This document shows, one piece after another, positions 1 to 8,066 of a DNA stretch of 64,000 nt (position 1 is its first letter; each line of letters begins with the position of its first letter). The stretch covers positions 186,001 through 250,000 of the forward strand of contig NZ_RHOH01000001.1 in NCBI RefSeq assembly GCF_003946115.1. Direction: 5' to 3'. Source of the DNA: Lacticaseibacillus daqingensis. Lineage in GTDB: Bacteria > Bacillota > Bacilli > Lactobacillales > Lactobacillaceae. The notes under the pieces were generated by a model. It saw nothing but the letters and a program-made list of their open reading frames with translations. It was not told where the DNA came from and searched no databases. Made by a program: the position numbers and the translations under genes.

Positions 1-80
1 GACGCGTTGGGGCCGTTGTGAGTCACTTTTGCCGCCAAGTGGTGCTTCTTATAGTATCCCGAGGCAAAGGAGGTGAGCAC

Positions 81-290
81 ATGAAGGCAACGGTGAGTCA
101 GGCGGTCACGTACCGCTATGCGGATGCAACGGACAGCAGCAAGACGTTCACGCGGCGATTGACCAACGTTTTGCCCAATGCGGATGACACAGCGGTCGTT
201 GCGCTGGGCGAGGCACTGGCCAAGGTGACCCAAAACAGCGTGTTGCAGTCGGCGGTGCTGTCGATCACAGCGACGGTCGAAAAGGGTTAG
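81..290 (+). CDS. DUF1659-family small protein
   Basis: This is a 69-residue protein resembling the DUF1659 family, short proteins of unknown function in Bacillus and lactobacilli that usually sit next to a DUF2922 gene, as here. The ATG at 81 was chosen because it follows AAAGGAGGTGAGCAC at 66-80, an almost full match to the anti-Shine-Dalgarno sequence; an upstream in-frame start at 18 has no such site. The protein has no membrane segment or catalytic motif that I can see. The same 15-base ribosome binding site precedes the next gene, so the two are probably made together at high level. The family assignment is from memory of sequence character and gene order. Confidence 0.75.
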   Translation: MKATVSQAVTYRYADATDSSKTFTRRLTNVLPNADDTAVVALGEALAKVTQNSVLQSAVLSITATVEKG

Positions 291-321
291 CCTAGGCGCT
301 TAGGGAAAGGAGGTGAGCACG

Positions 322-555
322 ATGGACACAACGGCAACGGAATTGCGGCTGAGTTTTCGCGGCAACGATGGGGTCCAGCGCACCATTCGGCTGGGTCAGT
401 ACGACAGCGATCTCAACGCCGATGAGGTGGAGGCGCTGATGAACGCCGTGATCGGCGCGCAGATCATCGGGACCGGGGACGTCTTGTACTACGCCGCGGC
501 GGTGGCAGCCACCAAGGTCGCCACGACCACCACGGTGTTGCGCAGTTATAACTAA
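322..555 (+). CDS. DUF2922-family small protein
   Basis: This 77-residue protein fits the DUF2922 family (function unknown) and directly follows its usual DUF1659 partner with a 31-base gap. The ATG at 322 is preferred over a GTG at 313, because 313 lies inside the ribosome binding site AAAGGAGGTGAGCAC (306-320). No signal peptide or membrane helix is visible. It is likely co-transcribed with the upstream gene and perhaps with the membrane protein gene that begins 52 bases downstream. Confidence 0.75.
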   Translation: MDTTATELRLSFRGNDGVQRTIRLGQYDSDLNADEVEALMNAVIGAQIIGTGDVLYYAAAVAATKVATTTTVLRSYN

Positions 556-607
556 CGCTTGCGTCGAGGCCAACGCCTCGGCGTACATACTCAGGGGGGT
601 GAGGCAG

Positions 608-1144
608 ATGCGCTTGGCCATGTTAGGATTCGCGTTCGTCAGTGTAAATCTGGAATTCTTGTTCGTCTGGTTGTACCTGCTGGCGCGCTACACCCCGTGG
701 CGCGTGGCGCTGGGCCAGGCCGGCGTGACGGTGGGGCTGGTGCTGATCGCATGGGCCGCCAGCCTTGGCCTGCAGCTGGCGGTGCCCACGTGGCTGGTCG
801 GTGGGGCCGGCCTGGTGCCGCTCGTCTGGGCGCTACACGCACCCACGCCGCCTGCGGTGATGCTCACGGTCGTGGTGTTGACGGCGCGGTGCCAGCTGGC
901 CCTGTACCTGCCCGTGCTGGTGGGCGCGACCTGGCAGACGGTGGCGCTGGGGGTGGGCCTGATCCTCGGCCTCACCCCGCTGCTCAGCTTTGGACTGGCC
1001 AGCGTGGCGCGCCACCCCGCCTGGGCGGACACCATTGCAACCCGGGCCAAAACCAGCACCACGACCTGTTACGTGGCGGCCGGCGTGTTTGTGGCGCTGG
1101 ACACGGGCCTGGTGGAGGTTTTGCTGAAGGGGGTGCGCGCATGA
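608..1144 (+). CDS. CadD/LysE-like integral membrane protein
   Basis: A 178-residue, very hydrophobic protein with five or six predicted membrane segments. Its layout (GQxG-containing second helix, then an SLGLQL stretch, a short loop and an LVPLVWAL helix) resembles the CadD cadmium-resistance family of the LysE superfamily. The acidic pair usually found in the first helix of CadD is not evident (SVNLEF instead), so cadmium export is doubtful. The ATG at 608 follows GGGGGGTGAGGCAG; the upstream GTG at 599 lies in that site. Its stop overlaps the start of the next small gene (ATGA). Alternative: a generic small transporter of unknown substrate. Confidence 0.55.
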   Translation: MRLAMLGFAFVSVNLEFLFVWLYLLARYTPWRVALGQAGVTVGLVLIAWAASLGLQLAVPTWLVGGAGLVPLVWALHAPTPPAVMLTVVVLTARCQLALYLPVLVGATWQTVALGVGLILGLTPLLSFGLASVARHPAWADTIATRAKTSTTTCYVAAGVFVALDTGLVEVLLKGVRA

Positions 1145-1329
1145 AACGCTGGCGGCGGCAAGGGTGGTTGCTTGTGATGCTCGTTGTACAGTTCGGCCTG
1201 CTGGTGTGGCCGCGCGGCGCCCTGGTAGACGCAGGGCCCGCCGTGGCCGTTGCTGTGGGGCCAGGGTCAGGCCATAAGTTTTCGCCAAGCCAAGGGGTGG
1301 GGCCGACGAAGCCAGGAGGATTGTGGTAA
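1141..1329 (+). CDS. Small membrane protein of unknown function
   Basis: A 62-codon ORF that starts inside the stop of the CadD-like gene (ATGA overlap at 1141-1144), an arrangement typical of translational coupling. It has a basic start (MKRWRRQGW), one hydrophobic helix (about residues 8-25) and a Gly/Pro-rich tail. I do not recognise it. The context suggests an accessory peptide of the upstream membrane protein, but a chance ORF cannot be excluded. Confidence 0.4.
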   Translation: MKRWRRQGWLLVMLVVQFGLLVWPRGALVDAGPAVAVAVGPGSGHKFSPSQGVGPTKPGGLW

Positions 1330-1353
1330 GCTAGGCTTCCTAGGGGGTGCGCC

Positions 1354-2040
1354 ATGTCTCATCGTCGTCAAATCTGGATTAGTGTGACCACCACGCTGTT
1401 GCTCCTCGTGATGGGCTTCAACGTGTTCTTCCAAATCGACCACACCCAGGGCCGCTCAATGGCGCCATCGCTTGCGGACGGGCAGTGGCTGGTGGTCGCG
1501 CGCCCGCGCACACTCCGCTGGTTCAATCAGCCTTACCGCTACCGCGACATTGTGATCGTTGCTAACGCGGCCGAGAATCTGAATGTGCCCAAGGATCGGT
1601 TGCTGGTCAAGCGGCTGGTGGGCAAACCGGGGGACCTGATCGGCGTCAGCCAAACCACGGTTTACCGCAACGCCAAGCCGATCAGTGAGCCCTACGTGAC
1701 CTACGCCATGGACAACAGCCAGTACGATTACGGCGGCGTGGCCGGTGGGGGCGTGATGTTTCGCAACGCGAGCTACGTCACCTCAACGCTTTTGAAAAAA
1801 AATCAGTACTTCATCCTGGGCGATAACCGCCCAGTTTCCGCCGATTCGCGCTGGTTCGGGCCCATCAAGGCCAGCCAGCTGCGCGGCAAAGTCGTTGCCC
1901 GCCTGGGCCTCAACGACACCATCGGCTGGCAGCACCTGCTGGGTCAGGCCCTGCGCTTCGTCCCGCTGACGCTCGTCCTGCTGTGGGTCGCCGGGGTCTA
2001 CTGGCCGGATTGGCAGCAGTGGCGGCAGCGACGAAAGTAG
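1354..2040 (+). CDS. lepB: Signal peptidase I (S26)
   Basis: Type I signal peptidase, a membrane-bound serine protease that removes signal peptides from exported proteins outside the membrane. The 228-residue protein has an N-terminal anchor (about residues 10-27), the catalytic Ser35 in GRSMAPS, the general base Lys86 in LLVKRLVG, and the conserved box GDNRPVSADSRWFG. It is longer than a minimal Gram-positive SipS because of a C-terminal hydrophobic segment (about 197-218) that could be a second anchor. The ATG follows AGGGGGTGCGCC. It may process the many exported adhesins of this window. Its stop codon touches a parS-like site. Confidence 0.92.
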   Translation: MSHRRQIWISVTTTLLLLVMGFNVFFQIDHTQGRSMAPSLADGQWLVVARPRTLRWFNQPYRYRDIVIVANAAENLNVPKDRLLVKRLVGKPGDLIGVSQTTVYRNAKPISEPYVTYAMDNSQYDYGGVAGGGVMFRNASYVTSTLLKKNQYFILGDNRPVSADSRWFGPIKASQLRGKVVARLGLNDTIGWQHLLGQALRFVPLTLVLLWVAGVYWPDWQQWRQRRK

Positions 2041-2054
2041 TTTCACGTGAAACA
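2039..2054. promoter_or_regulatory. parS-like ParB binding site 1
   Basis: AGTTTCACGTGAAACA matches the Firmicute parS consensus TGTTTCACGTGAAACA at 15 of 16 bases. It begins in the lepB stop codon. ParB (Spo0J) nucleates on such sites, normally clustered around the replication origin. Three more sites occur in this window. Confidence 0.85.
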
Positions 2055-2071
2055 GCAGACGGCCAACACCG

Positions 2072-2077
2072 TATAAT
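2072..2077 (+). promoter_or_regulatory. -10 element of the met T-box transcript
   Basis: TATAAT lies upstream of the T-box leader; transcription would start near 2084. A good -35 hexamer is not visible at 16-18 bases upstream. That position falls at the edge of the parS-like site, so ParB binding could influence this promoter. Confidence 0.5.
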
Positions 2078-2119
2078 GAGATATTAATGAAAAAATCATT
2101 GACTAACTCTCATCGAAAC

Positions 2120-2401
2120 ACTAGTATGGGTCTAATCATTCAGACAGTGACAAGATGAGTACCCGCAGGTGAGCGTCCAGAGAGCCGGTGGCAGGTGTGA
2201 GCCGGCCGTGAAGCAGCAGGGAAAATGGTCTTCGAGTCTTGTTCGTGCAAGCGATCGTGAGTGCGAACCGGAAACGCCCGTTAACGCGTCCTTGTTTCGC
2301 GCCATGCGCCGAACAAGTAGTGACGATTGGTGACAACCGTCAAAAATCCGGGTGGTACCGCGCACACGCGCCCCGTGGTCTAGATGACTGCGGGGCTTTT
2401 T
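2120..2401 (+). promoter_or_regulatory. T-box leader, probable methionine specifier
   Basis: A tRNA-sensing leader that lets transcription continue when the cognate tRNA is uncharged. Visible parts are an AGTA motif at about 2156, the distal Stem I signature AGAGAGCCGGTGG around 2180, a GAAAATG stretch at 2221-2227 with a likely AUG specifier at 2225-2227, and the antiterminator core GGGTGGTACCGCG at 2350-2362. The AUG reading agrees with the two downstream trans-sulfuration genes. The 5' edge is approximate and the specifier is inferred from its position after GAA. Confidence 0.9.
2371..2401 (+). terminator. T-box terminator hairpin
   Basis: CCCCGTGGTC, a short loop and GACTGCGGGG form a GC-rich hairpin followed by CTTTTT. 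It is mutually exclusive with the T-box antiterminator and ends about 54 bases before the first gene. Confidence 0.88.
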
Positions 2402-2454
2402 GGGTTCTGCGGGGGGCTGCAACCGGACTATCGCCGATCTTTGAAAGGAGCTTT

Positions 2455-3579
2455 ATGATGACAAAACTCGTCACGCAACTGATTCAGGGCACCAACGGCA
2501 CTGATGATCGCAATACCGGTGCGGTGGTGCCACCGTTATATTTTGCCACCGCGTTTCGCCACCCCGGCCTGGGTGCGTCCACCGGCTACGATTACGCGCG
2601 GCTCGAAACGCCAACGCGCGCGTTGCTCGAAAAGCAACTCAATTTGCTGGAGGGCGGGGCCGCGGCGTTGGCCGTCAGCTCGGGGATGGCAGCGATTGAC
2701 CTTGTGTTCAGCACCTTTACCCAGACCGGGGATCACTTTATCGCCAGCGATGACCTGTATGGCGGCTCCTTTCGCTACTTCGACCGGCGTCAGGCGCAGT
2801 ATCACGTGAACTACGACACGTGGGATGGCCGTGACATTGCGCAGCTCATTCAAGCCCTGCGGCCTGAAACCAAGCTGATCTGGCTGGAGTCGCCGTCGAA
2901 CCCAACGATGAAGCTGATCGACCTTGAAGCCGTTGCGACCGCCGTGCATGCGGTACGGCCGAACATTCTCGTGGCCGTGGATAACACTTTTTTGACCCCG
3001 ATCTACCAGCGGCCGCTCACCCTTGGCGCGGATCTGGTCGTGCATTCGGCTACGAAATACCTCGGCGGGCACAACGACATCCTTGCGGGGGCCGTTGTGG
3101 CGCGCACCGCCGCGCTGGCCGAAGCGCTTCAGGCCCAGCTGACCACGACCGGCCAGACCCTCGATCCTTTTTCCGCTTGGCTTTTGCTGCGGTCGCTGAA
3201 AACGCTTAAGGTGCGCATGGCGGCGCACACCGAAAACGCACAGTTCTTGGTGGCGCACTTGCCACACCTGACGGCCATCACCAAACTTTTATACGCTGGG
3301 GTCGGTGGGATGATCAGCTTTTACCTGGCGCCTGAGGTTGCGGTCGACGCCTTTTTGCGCGGCCTGAAGGTCTGTTCGTTTGCGGAAAGTCTCGGGAGCG
3401 TGGAGACCCTGGTGACCGTGCCGGATGTTCAGACCCACCACGACATGCCTGAGGCCCAACGCCGCGCGTTGGGGATCACGCCGCAGCTGATCCGTGTTTC
3501 GGTCGGGTTGGAAGACGCAGAAGACTTGCTGGCCGACCTGACGCAGGCCATCGCCGGTGCCCAGCCCAAGGAGGATTAG
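2455..3579 (+). CDS. metI: Cystathionine gamma-synthase-like PLP enzyme (MetI type)
   Basis: A 374-residue enzyme of the Cys/Met metabolism PLP family. It keeps the PLP lysine (Lys201 in SATKYLGGHND), the YDYARLETPT region and the SSGMAAI phosphate-binding loop. Overall it resembles Bacillus MetI, which joins an activated homoserine to cysteine to form cystathionine, or sulfhydrylates O-acetylhomoserine. The ATG at 2455 follows GAAAGGAGCTTT; a longer frame runs back into the T-box and is not used. The gene lies behind the Met T-box and is separated from the next gene by two bases, so both form a methionine-controlled operon. Family members interconvert easily, so substrate preference is inferred. 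Confidence 0.82.
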   Translation: MMTKLVTQLIQGTNGTDDRNTGAVVPPLYFATAFRHPGLGASTGYDYARLETPTRALLEKQLNLLEGGAAALAVSSGMAAIDLVFSTFTQTGDHFIASDDLYGGSFRYFDRRQAQYHVNYDTWDGRDIAQLIQALRPETKLIWLESPSNPTMKLIDLEAVATAVHAVRPNILVAVDNTFLTPIYQRPLTLGADLVVHSATKYLGGHNDILAGAVVARTAALAEALQAQLTTTGQTLDPFSAWLLLRSLKTLKVRMAAHTENAQFLVAHLPHLTAITKLLYAGVGGMISFYLAPEVAVDAFLRGLKVCSFAESLGSVETLVTVPDVQTHHDMPEAQRRALGITPQLIRVSVGLEDAEDLLADLTQAIAGAQPKED

Positions 3580-3581
3580 CC

Positions 3582-4724
3582 ATGCACGATTGGACCAAAA
3601 TCATCAAGGCCACCACGGTCAAAGACCCCGCCAGCGGGGCCGTCAACACGCCGATCCATCTGAGTTCCACCTTTTATCAGGCGGATTTTGACCACTTTGG
3701 CGAATTCGACTACGCGCGCAGCGGCAACCCGACGCGCCAAGTCGGCGAACAGGCCATCGCAACGCTTGAAGGGGGCCGCTCCGGCTTTCTGTACAGTACG
3801 GGAATGGCAGCCATCACGGGCGTCCTGACTATTTTCAGCCAAGGCGACCACCTGCTGGTTTCCAAGTTCGTCTACGGAGGGACCTTTCGCTTGCTGACCC
3901 AGGTGCTCAACCGCTTTGGGATCACGCACACGTTCGTTGACCCCACTGACCTGACCGCGCTTGAAGCGGCCATTCAGCCGAACACCCGGGGCCTGTACCT
4001 TGAGACGCCCTCTAACCCCGTGCTGGCGGTGACCGACCTCGCTGCCTGCGCCGCCATTGCCAAAGCGCACGGGTTGGTGACCATTGTCGACAACACCTTC
4101 ATGTCGCCGATCTTGCAAAAACCGCTGGCATTAGGCGCTGACATCGTGGTGCATTCGGCGACCAAGTTTCTTTCCGGCCACTCGGATATCCTCGCCGGGG
4201 CCGCCGTCACCGATGCCCCCGCCTTGGCGGAACGGCTCTATTTTATCCAGAATGCCTGTGGCGCGACCCTAGGCGTGACGGATACTTTCTTACTGCTGCG
4301 CGGTATTAAGACCCTCGGCGTACGCATGGCGCAGTCTAGCCACGCGGCGCAACGCATCGCCACGTGGTTGGCCCACCAGCCTCAGGTCTCGCGCGTCTGT
4401 TACCCCGGGCTCGCCAGCCATCCCGGGTATGCGATTCAGCAGCGGCAAGCGGTCAACGGCGGGGCGGTGTTGAGTTTTGACGTCGGTTCCGCAGCCCACG
4501 CCCGCGTTTTGGCCGAGCACCTGCGCATCCCCGAGTTTTCCGTCAGCCTCGGAGGCGCCGAGTCCATCCTGTCGTACCCGCCTAAAATGAGTCACGCTGA
4601 AATGACTCCGGCCGAACAAGTCGCCTGTGGCATCACGCCGGGGCTGCTGCGCTTTTCCGTTGGCCTGGAGGACCCGGATGACCTCATCGATGACCTACGC
4701 CAAGGGTTGGCGCGGCTGGATTAG
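3582..4724 (+). CDS. metC: Cystathionine beta-lyase-like PLP enzyme (MetC type)
   Basis: A 380-residue PLP enzyme of the same family as its upstream neighbour, with the PLP lysine Lys195 in SATKFLSGHSD and the substrate region YARSGNPTR. By analogy with the Bacillus metI-metC pair it should cleave cystathionine to homocysteine, giving the operon two successive steps towards methionine. Gamma-lyase or methionine-degrading activity is also known in this family and cannot be excluded. The ATG follows AAGGAGGATTAGCC, which overlaps the end of metI. A parS-like site and a terminator follow. Confidence 0.82.
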   Translation: MHDWTKIIKATTVKDPASGAVNTPIHLSSTFYQADFDHFGEFDYARSGNPTRQVGEQAIATLEGGRSGFLYSTGMAAITGVLTIFSQGDHLLVSKFVYGGTFRLLTQVLNRFGITHTFVDPTDLTALEAAIQPNTRGLYLETPSNPVLAVTDLAACAAIAKAHGLVTIVDNTFMSPILQKPLALGADIVVHSATKFLSGHSDILAGAAVTDAPALAERLYFIQNACGATLGVTDTFLLLRGIKTLGVRMAQSSHAAQRIATWLAHQPQVSRVCYPGLASHPGYAIQQRQAVNGGAVLSFDVGSAAHARVLAEHLRIPEFSVSLGGAESILSYPPKMSHAEMTPAEQVACGITPGLLRFSVGLEDPDDLIDDLRQGLARLD

Positions 4725-4738
4725 TTTCACAGGGTGGT

Positions 4739-4754
4739 AGTTTCACGTGAAACA
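4739..4754. promoter_or_regulatory. parS-like ParB binding site 2
   Basis: AGTTTCACGTGAAACA, identical to the site at 2039 and 15 of 16 to the parS consensus. It lies 15 bases after the metC stop, so the two identical sites bracket the T-box met operon. Confidence 0.85.
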
Positions 4755-4787
4755 AAGTAATTGAAAAGATTTCAAGTATCGGGAATC

Positions 4788-4831
4788 AGCGCTGAAACTC
4801 CTCGAATTATGAGGAATTGCAGCGCTTTTTT
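4788..4831 (+). terminator. Terminator of the met operon
   Basis: AGCGCTGAAACTCCTC pairs with GAGGAATTGCAGCGCT with two mismatches and is followed by TTTTTT. Confidence 0.8.
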
Positions 4832-5019
4832 GCACGATTCAGGTTCACGGCACTGATCGATTTCGGTATGCGCAGACCGTGAGATCTGGATGGTTGGCTT
4901 TATGCGGTGCGATAAACACAAGACACGATTCTCGGCCAATTCGTCAAGCGATGAGTTAAATCGCTCGTTGCGCATACCTGCGTTTGTGCGCGATTTAAGA
5001 CAAAAATCAAAAATTTAGG

Positions 5020-5048
5020 TTGACCCGCGCTTGTGATAGCGCTATCAT
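5020..5048 (+). promoter_or_regulatory. Promoter with overlapping cre-like operator
   Basis: TTGACC (5020-5025) and TATCAT (5043-5048) are separated by 17 bases. The perfect dyad TGATAGCGCTATCA at 5034-5047 covers the -10 box and matches the CcpA cre consensus TGWAANCGNTNWCA at 13 of 14 positions. A near copy, TAATAGCGCTATCA, lies in the promoter of the cluster's GntR gene, so it could instead be that regulator's operator. Confidence 0.8.
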
Positions 5049-5050
5049 TC

Positions 5051-5086
5051 ACATTGGTTACAACCAATATTGGTTGTAACCAATGT
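5051..5086. repeat. Perfect 36-bp palindrome of two tandem 16-bp dyads
   Basis: The left half is ACATTGGTTACAACCAAT and the right half is its exact reverse complement. Inside are two adjacent near-dyads, ATTGGTTACAACCAAT (5053-5068) and ATTGGTTGTAACCAAT (5069-5084). Each resembles HutC/NagR-type operators such as ATTGGTATAGACCAAT. The element lies just after the predicted transcription start, where it could be a double operator or an mRNA hairpin. Confidence 0.85.
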
Positions 5087-5117
5087 CGCTAGGCCAATAC
5101 TGGTAGGAGGTATTTGA

Positions 5118-6065
5118 ATGAAGAGATTGTTGGATATGGCAGGGAAGGATTTTTTAAACTTAACTGCTAACGAATTAAAGCAAGCGATTGTTGCATCAGA
5201 AGGGCGTGTCATTTGTGCAGAAAATGTCGCCACAGCGCAACCGTATTTGGGTGATAGTGTCTCTAATGCTGAAGTTGAAAAGGCTGCTGGCGCTGACTTA
5301 TTAATGCTCAATGCATTTGACATCTTCAATCCTCGAATCCAGGGTCTACCGGACACGCCAGAGGCCCATGAGTATCCGATTCAATGGTTAAAGAAAGCGG
5401 TGAGTCGGCCAATTGGGATTAATCTTGAACCGGTGGATGAGGACGTTGATCTGGTTGAAAATCGGTTCGATATTGTTTTAGGTCGTCGCGCTTCGCCTGA
5501 AACCTTACACAAAGCGGAAGAGCTTGGCTTTGACTTTATCTGCCTAACAGGGAATCCGGCGACCGGTGTATCAAACGATTCTATTCTGGCGACCGTCGCG
5601 ATGGCACGGCAACACTACAAAGGCTTGATTTTTGCCGGGAAGATGCACGGTGCTGGTATACCGGGCGTCATTATGGATCTGGAGATTGCAAAACGGTACG
5701 TGGCGGCGGGGGTTGATGTACTCTTGGTCCCCGCACCCTATACAGTTCCTGGGTTCATGCCACAGGATTTGCGTGAAATATCTCAGTATGTTCGGGCTTA
5801 CAACGAAGATAAAGAAATTAAAGATCGTGTTCTGATTATGACTGCGAATGGGACGAGTCAAGACTCGTCAGATAAAGCAACCATTCGGCAGATTGCACTG
5901 GCATCCAAAGCCGGGGGTGCCGACATTCAACACATTGGCGACTCAATGACGGGAATGGCACTACCGGAGAATATTTATGCATTAGGTGTCGCCATTCGAG
6001 GGATTCGTCACCAGATCACGATGTTATCTCGCTCTGACTATAGAGGAGGGCAAGCACATGAGTAA
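5118..6065 (+). CDS. DUF7916-like barrel protein of a PTS-linked cluster
   Basis: A 315-residue soluble protein that I associate with a family called DUF7916, often loosely labelled PEP-phosphonomutase or dehalogenase-like. Alternating strand/helix segments with VENRFDIVLGRRAS, LTGNPATGVSND and GADIQHIGDS suggest a TIM barrel with phosphate-binding loops. The substrate is unknown. The ATG follows TAGGAGGTATTTGA. It is the first gene after the palindromic operator and overlaps the EIIC gene by eight bases, so it probably acts on the product imported by that permease. Codon and base use are more AT-rich than in the flanking genes. Confidence 0.6.
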   Translation: MKRLLDMAGKDFLNLTANELKQAIVASEGRVICAENVATAQPYLGDSVSNAEVEKAAGADLLMLNAFDIFNPRIQGLPDTPEAHEYPIQWLKKAVSRPIGINLEPVDEDVDLVENRFDIVLGRRASPETLHKAEELGFDFICLTGNPATGVSNDSILATVAMARQHYKGLIFAGKMHGAGIPGVIMDLEIAKRYVAAGVDVLLVPAPYTVPGFMPQDLREISQYVRAYNEDKEIKDRVLIMTANGTSQDSSDKATIRQIALASKAGGADIQHIGDSMTGMALPENIYALGVAIRGIRHQITMLSRSDYRGGQAHE

Positions 6066-7359
6066 GCAGAGCTTTACCGACACACTCAACAACAAAATTC
6101 TGCCAAAAGTAATGAAGATTGGTGAACTCAAGGCTGTCGGCGCAATTCGAGACGGGTTTGCAGTAATTTTGCCCTTGATTATGGCAGGATCATTTTTCTT
6201 AATTTGTATCAACTTGCCGACTTTGTTGCATTTTGACGGTGCAATTAACGCGATTCTTGGCAATGGGTGGGGCGATAAGCTGGCCTATGCTGTTAATGCA
6301 ACGTTTAACATTATGGGCCTGGCCGCCTCCGCATCAATTGCATACTTTTATGCTCGTGAGCATAAAATCGAGCCATTTTCTCCGGCTATTGCTAACATGG
6401 CTGCGTATATGTTGACCATTCCGCTGACTAAGGCCGGCGATGTGCCACTTGGCCAGCTGGGAAGCCTGGGACTGTTTGTCGCGATCGTGCTCTCATTTCT
6501 CACGGTGCATGTCTTTAAGTTCATGCAGGAGAAACATATCGAGATTCACTTGCCAGAGAGCGTGCCGCCTAATGTTGCGCATTCCTTTTCAGCCATGTTT
6601 CCAACGATCGCCGTCGTTGTCATCGTGTTGCTGGTTCGCCTGTTGGTTGAAGGCGTTGGGATGGAAAGTATCAACAGCGTGATCACGATTGTTCTTGGGG
6701 CGCCCTTAAAGAAAGTTGGGGGTGGCTATCTCGGCGGATTGGCTTACGTATTGGTAGTGCACCTTTTATGGGCCGTTGGGATTCACGGGGGCAACATTGC
6801 CAACTCAATTATGAGTCCAATTTTCCTACAACAGCTTGATGAAAATCGTAAGGCGGTCGCTGCTGGTTTGCCAATCCCAAATATTATCAGCGACAGCTTC
6901 TGGGTCTTTGTTCACATTGGTGGCTCAGGTGTAGTTCTGGCACTTGCCTTACTCATTGTCTTTCGGTCAAAGAGTGCGCAGAACAAGCAGCTGGGTAAAC
7001 TGGGCATTGGTCCGACGTTATTTTCTATTAATGAGCCAATCATGTTTGGACTTCCGGTCATCTTTAACCCGATTATCCTGATTCCGTATGTTGTATCTGT
7101 CGTTGTTGTGTTCACAATCAGCTATTATGCGATGTATTCAGGTCTCGTACCACGAACTAATGGCATCATGGTGCACTGGACGACACCGGTGTTTGTGAGC
7201 GGCTATTTGGTCACAGGGAGTATTCGAGGGGTCCTGCTACAACTGGTGAACATGGTGGTTGCAACGCTGATCTATCTGCCGTTCTTCACAAAATACGACC
7301 AGCGAATCTACGATAAGGAAATGAAGGAAGCTGAAAAGATCAGCGCCAAGGAAGCATAG
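6058..7359 (+). CDS. PTS EIIC permease, lactose/cellobiose family
   Basis: A 433-residue membrane protein of the PTS EIIC family that moves and phosphorylates beta-linked sugars. It has about ten membrane segments, the substrate loop LLWAVGIHGGNIANSI and the conserved GPTLFSINEPIMFGLPVIFNP motif. The ATG at 6058 follows GAGGAGGGCAAGCAC and overlaps the previous stop. No EIIA or EIIB gene is present in the cluster, so the permease must borrow these domains from elsewhere or work without them. The substrate cannot be told from the sequence. Confidence 0.9.
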   Translation: MSKQSFTDTLNNKILPKVMKIGELKAVGAIRDGFAVILPLIMAGSFFLICINLPTLLHFDGAINAILGNGWGDKLAYAVNATFNIMGLAASASIAYFYAREHKIEPFSPAIANMAAYMLTIPLTKAGDVPLGQLGSLGLFVAIVLSFLTVHVFKFMQEKHIEIHLPESVPPNVAHSFSAMFPTIAVVVIVLLVRLLVEGVGMESINSVITIVLGAPLKKVGGGYLGGLAYVLVVHLLWAVGIHGGNIANSIMSPIFLQQLDENRKAVAAGLPIPNIISDSFWVFVHIGGSGVVLALALLIVFRSKSAQNKQLGKLGIGPTLFSINEPIMFGLPVIFNPIILIPYVVSVVVVFTISYYAMYSGLVPRTNGIMVHWTTPVFVSGYLVTGSIRGVLLQLVNMVVATLIYLPFFTKYDQRIYDKEMKEAEKISAKEA

Positions 7360-7372
7360 ATCGGAGAAATTA

Positions 7373-7975
7373 ATGAAGGCCGTTTTAAAGATTATCTTGG
7401 GTAATATTTTGATGGGATTCGCGTATGCCCAATGGATGGCACCTGATGGTATCATCAATGGTGGGGTAACTAGTGTATCCATGATTGCCAACCGATTATC
7501 CGGAATCCCAATGCTCTATCTGACGAACGGCATTACACTAATGCTCCTTGTGGTTTGTTGGATATTTCTCGGCAGGGGAAACTTCCTGCGCTCCTTATTG
7601 AGCAGCGTTGCGTATAACCTGTTCTTTAGCCTGTTCTACTTAATGCCTAATCTATTTCACGTCAACCTGGTTGTGGATGTTGGCCTGTCGTGTATTCTAA
7701 TTGCACTAGGCTATTACTTCTGCATCGATAATGATGCCTCCACAGTCGGGATGGACGTGATTGCGTTAATTATCCACAAGCGGACTGGGCGCAACTTGGC
7801 TGTGATGCTACGAATGATCAACTATGCTGTATTACTGGTTGGTTTACTGGTTTATGGCGTTCAGTCAGTGGTAATTGGCTTAATATTCAGCTTCTTCCAT
7901 ACGAGGCTGTTGCAATGGTTACTTAAACGGGCAGATAATCGGCGTGTGGAACTAGTCCAACAAAAGGTAAGCTAG
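7373..7975 (+). CDS. YitT/YczE-like membrane protein
   Basis: A 200-residue protein with five or six membrane helices. The opening (ILGNILMGFAYAQWMAPDGIINGGVTSVSMI) and the segment DNDASTVGMDVIALIIHKRTG resemble the YitT/DUF161 family. The C-terminal DUF2179 domain of full YitT proteins is missing, as in YczE. The family has no firmly established function. It starts 13 bases after the EIIC gene with GGAGAAATTA before the ATG, so it belongs to the same transcript. A transport accessory role is a guess from context. Confidence 0.65.
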   Translation: MKAVLKIILGNILMGFAYAQWMAPDGIINGGVTSVSMIANRLSGIPMLYLTNGITLMLLVVCWIFLGRGNFLRSLLSSVAYNLFFSLFYLMPNLFHVNLVVDVGLSCILIALGYYFCIDNDASTVGMDVIALIIHKRTGRNLAVMLRMINYAVLLVGLLVYGVQSVVIGLIFSFFHTRLLQWLLKRADNRRVELVQQKVS

Positions 7976-8066
7976 CTAGTAGAACAACTGCGAGCGGCTG
8001 TATCTGAGCGAATCATCGCGGATTCGCGACCGTTTGCAGGAGTTCGCTCGATGCTGATAGATGGGC

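Larger units (their letters stand above)
4725..5019. other. Intergenic region after metC
   Basis: It holds the second parS-like site and a terminator (listed separately). From 4832 to 5019 I see no convincing gene; a 67-codon minus-strand frame has no ribosome binding site and overlaps the terminator. Confidence 0.6.

Noticed and set aside
2776-2816. CACGTG core in metI as another parS site
   Set aside because: The flanks (GTATCACGTGAACTAC) depart from the parS consensus at several positions.
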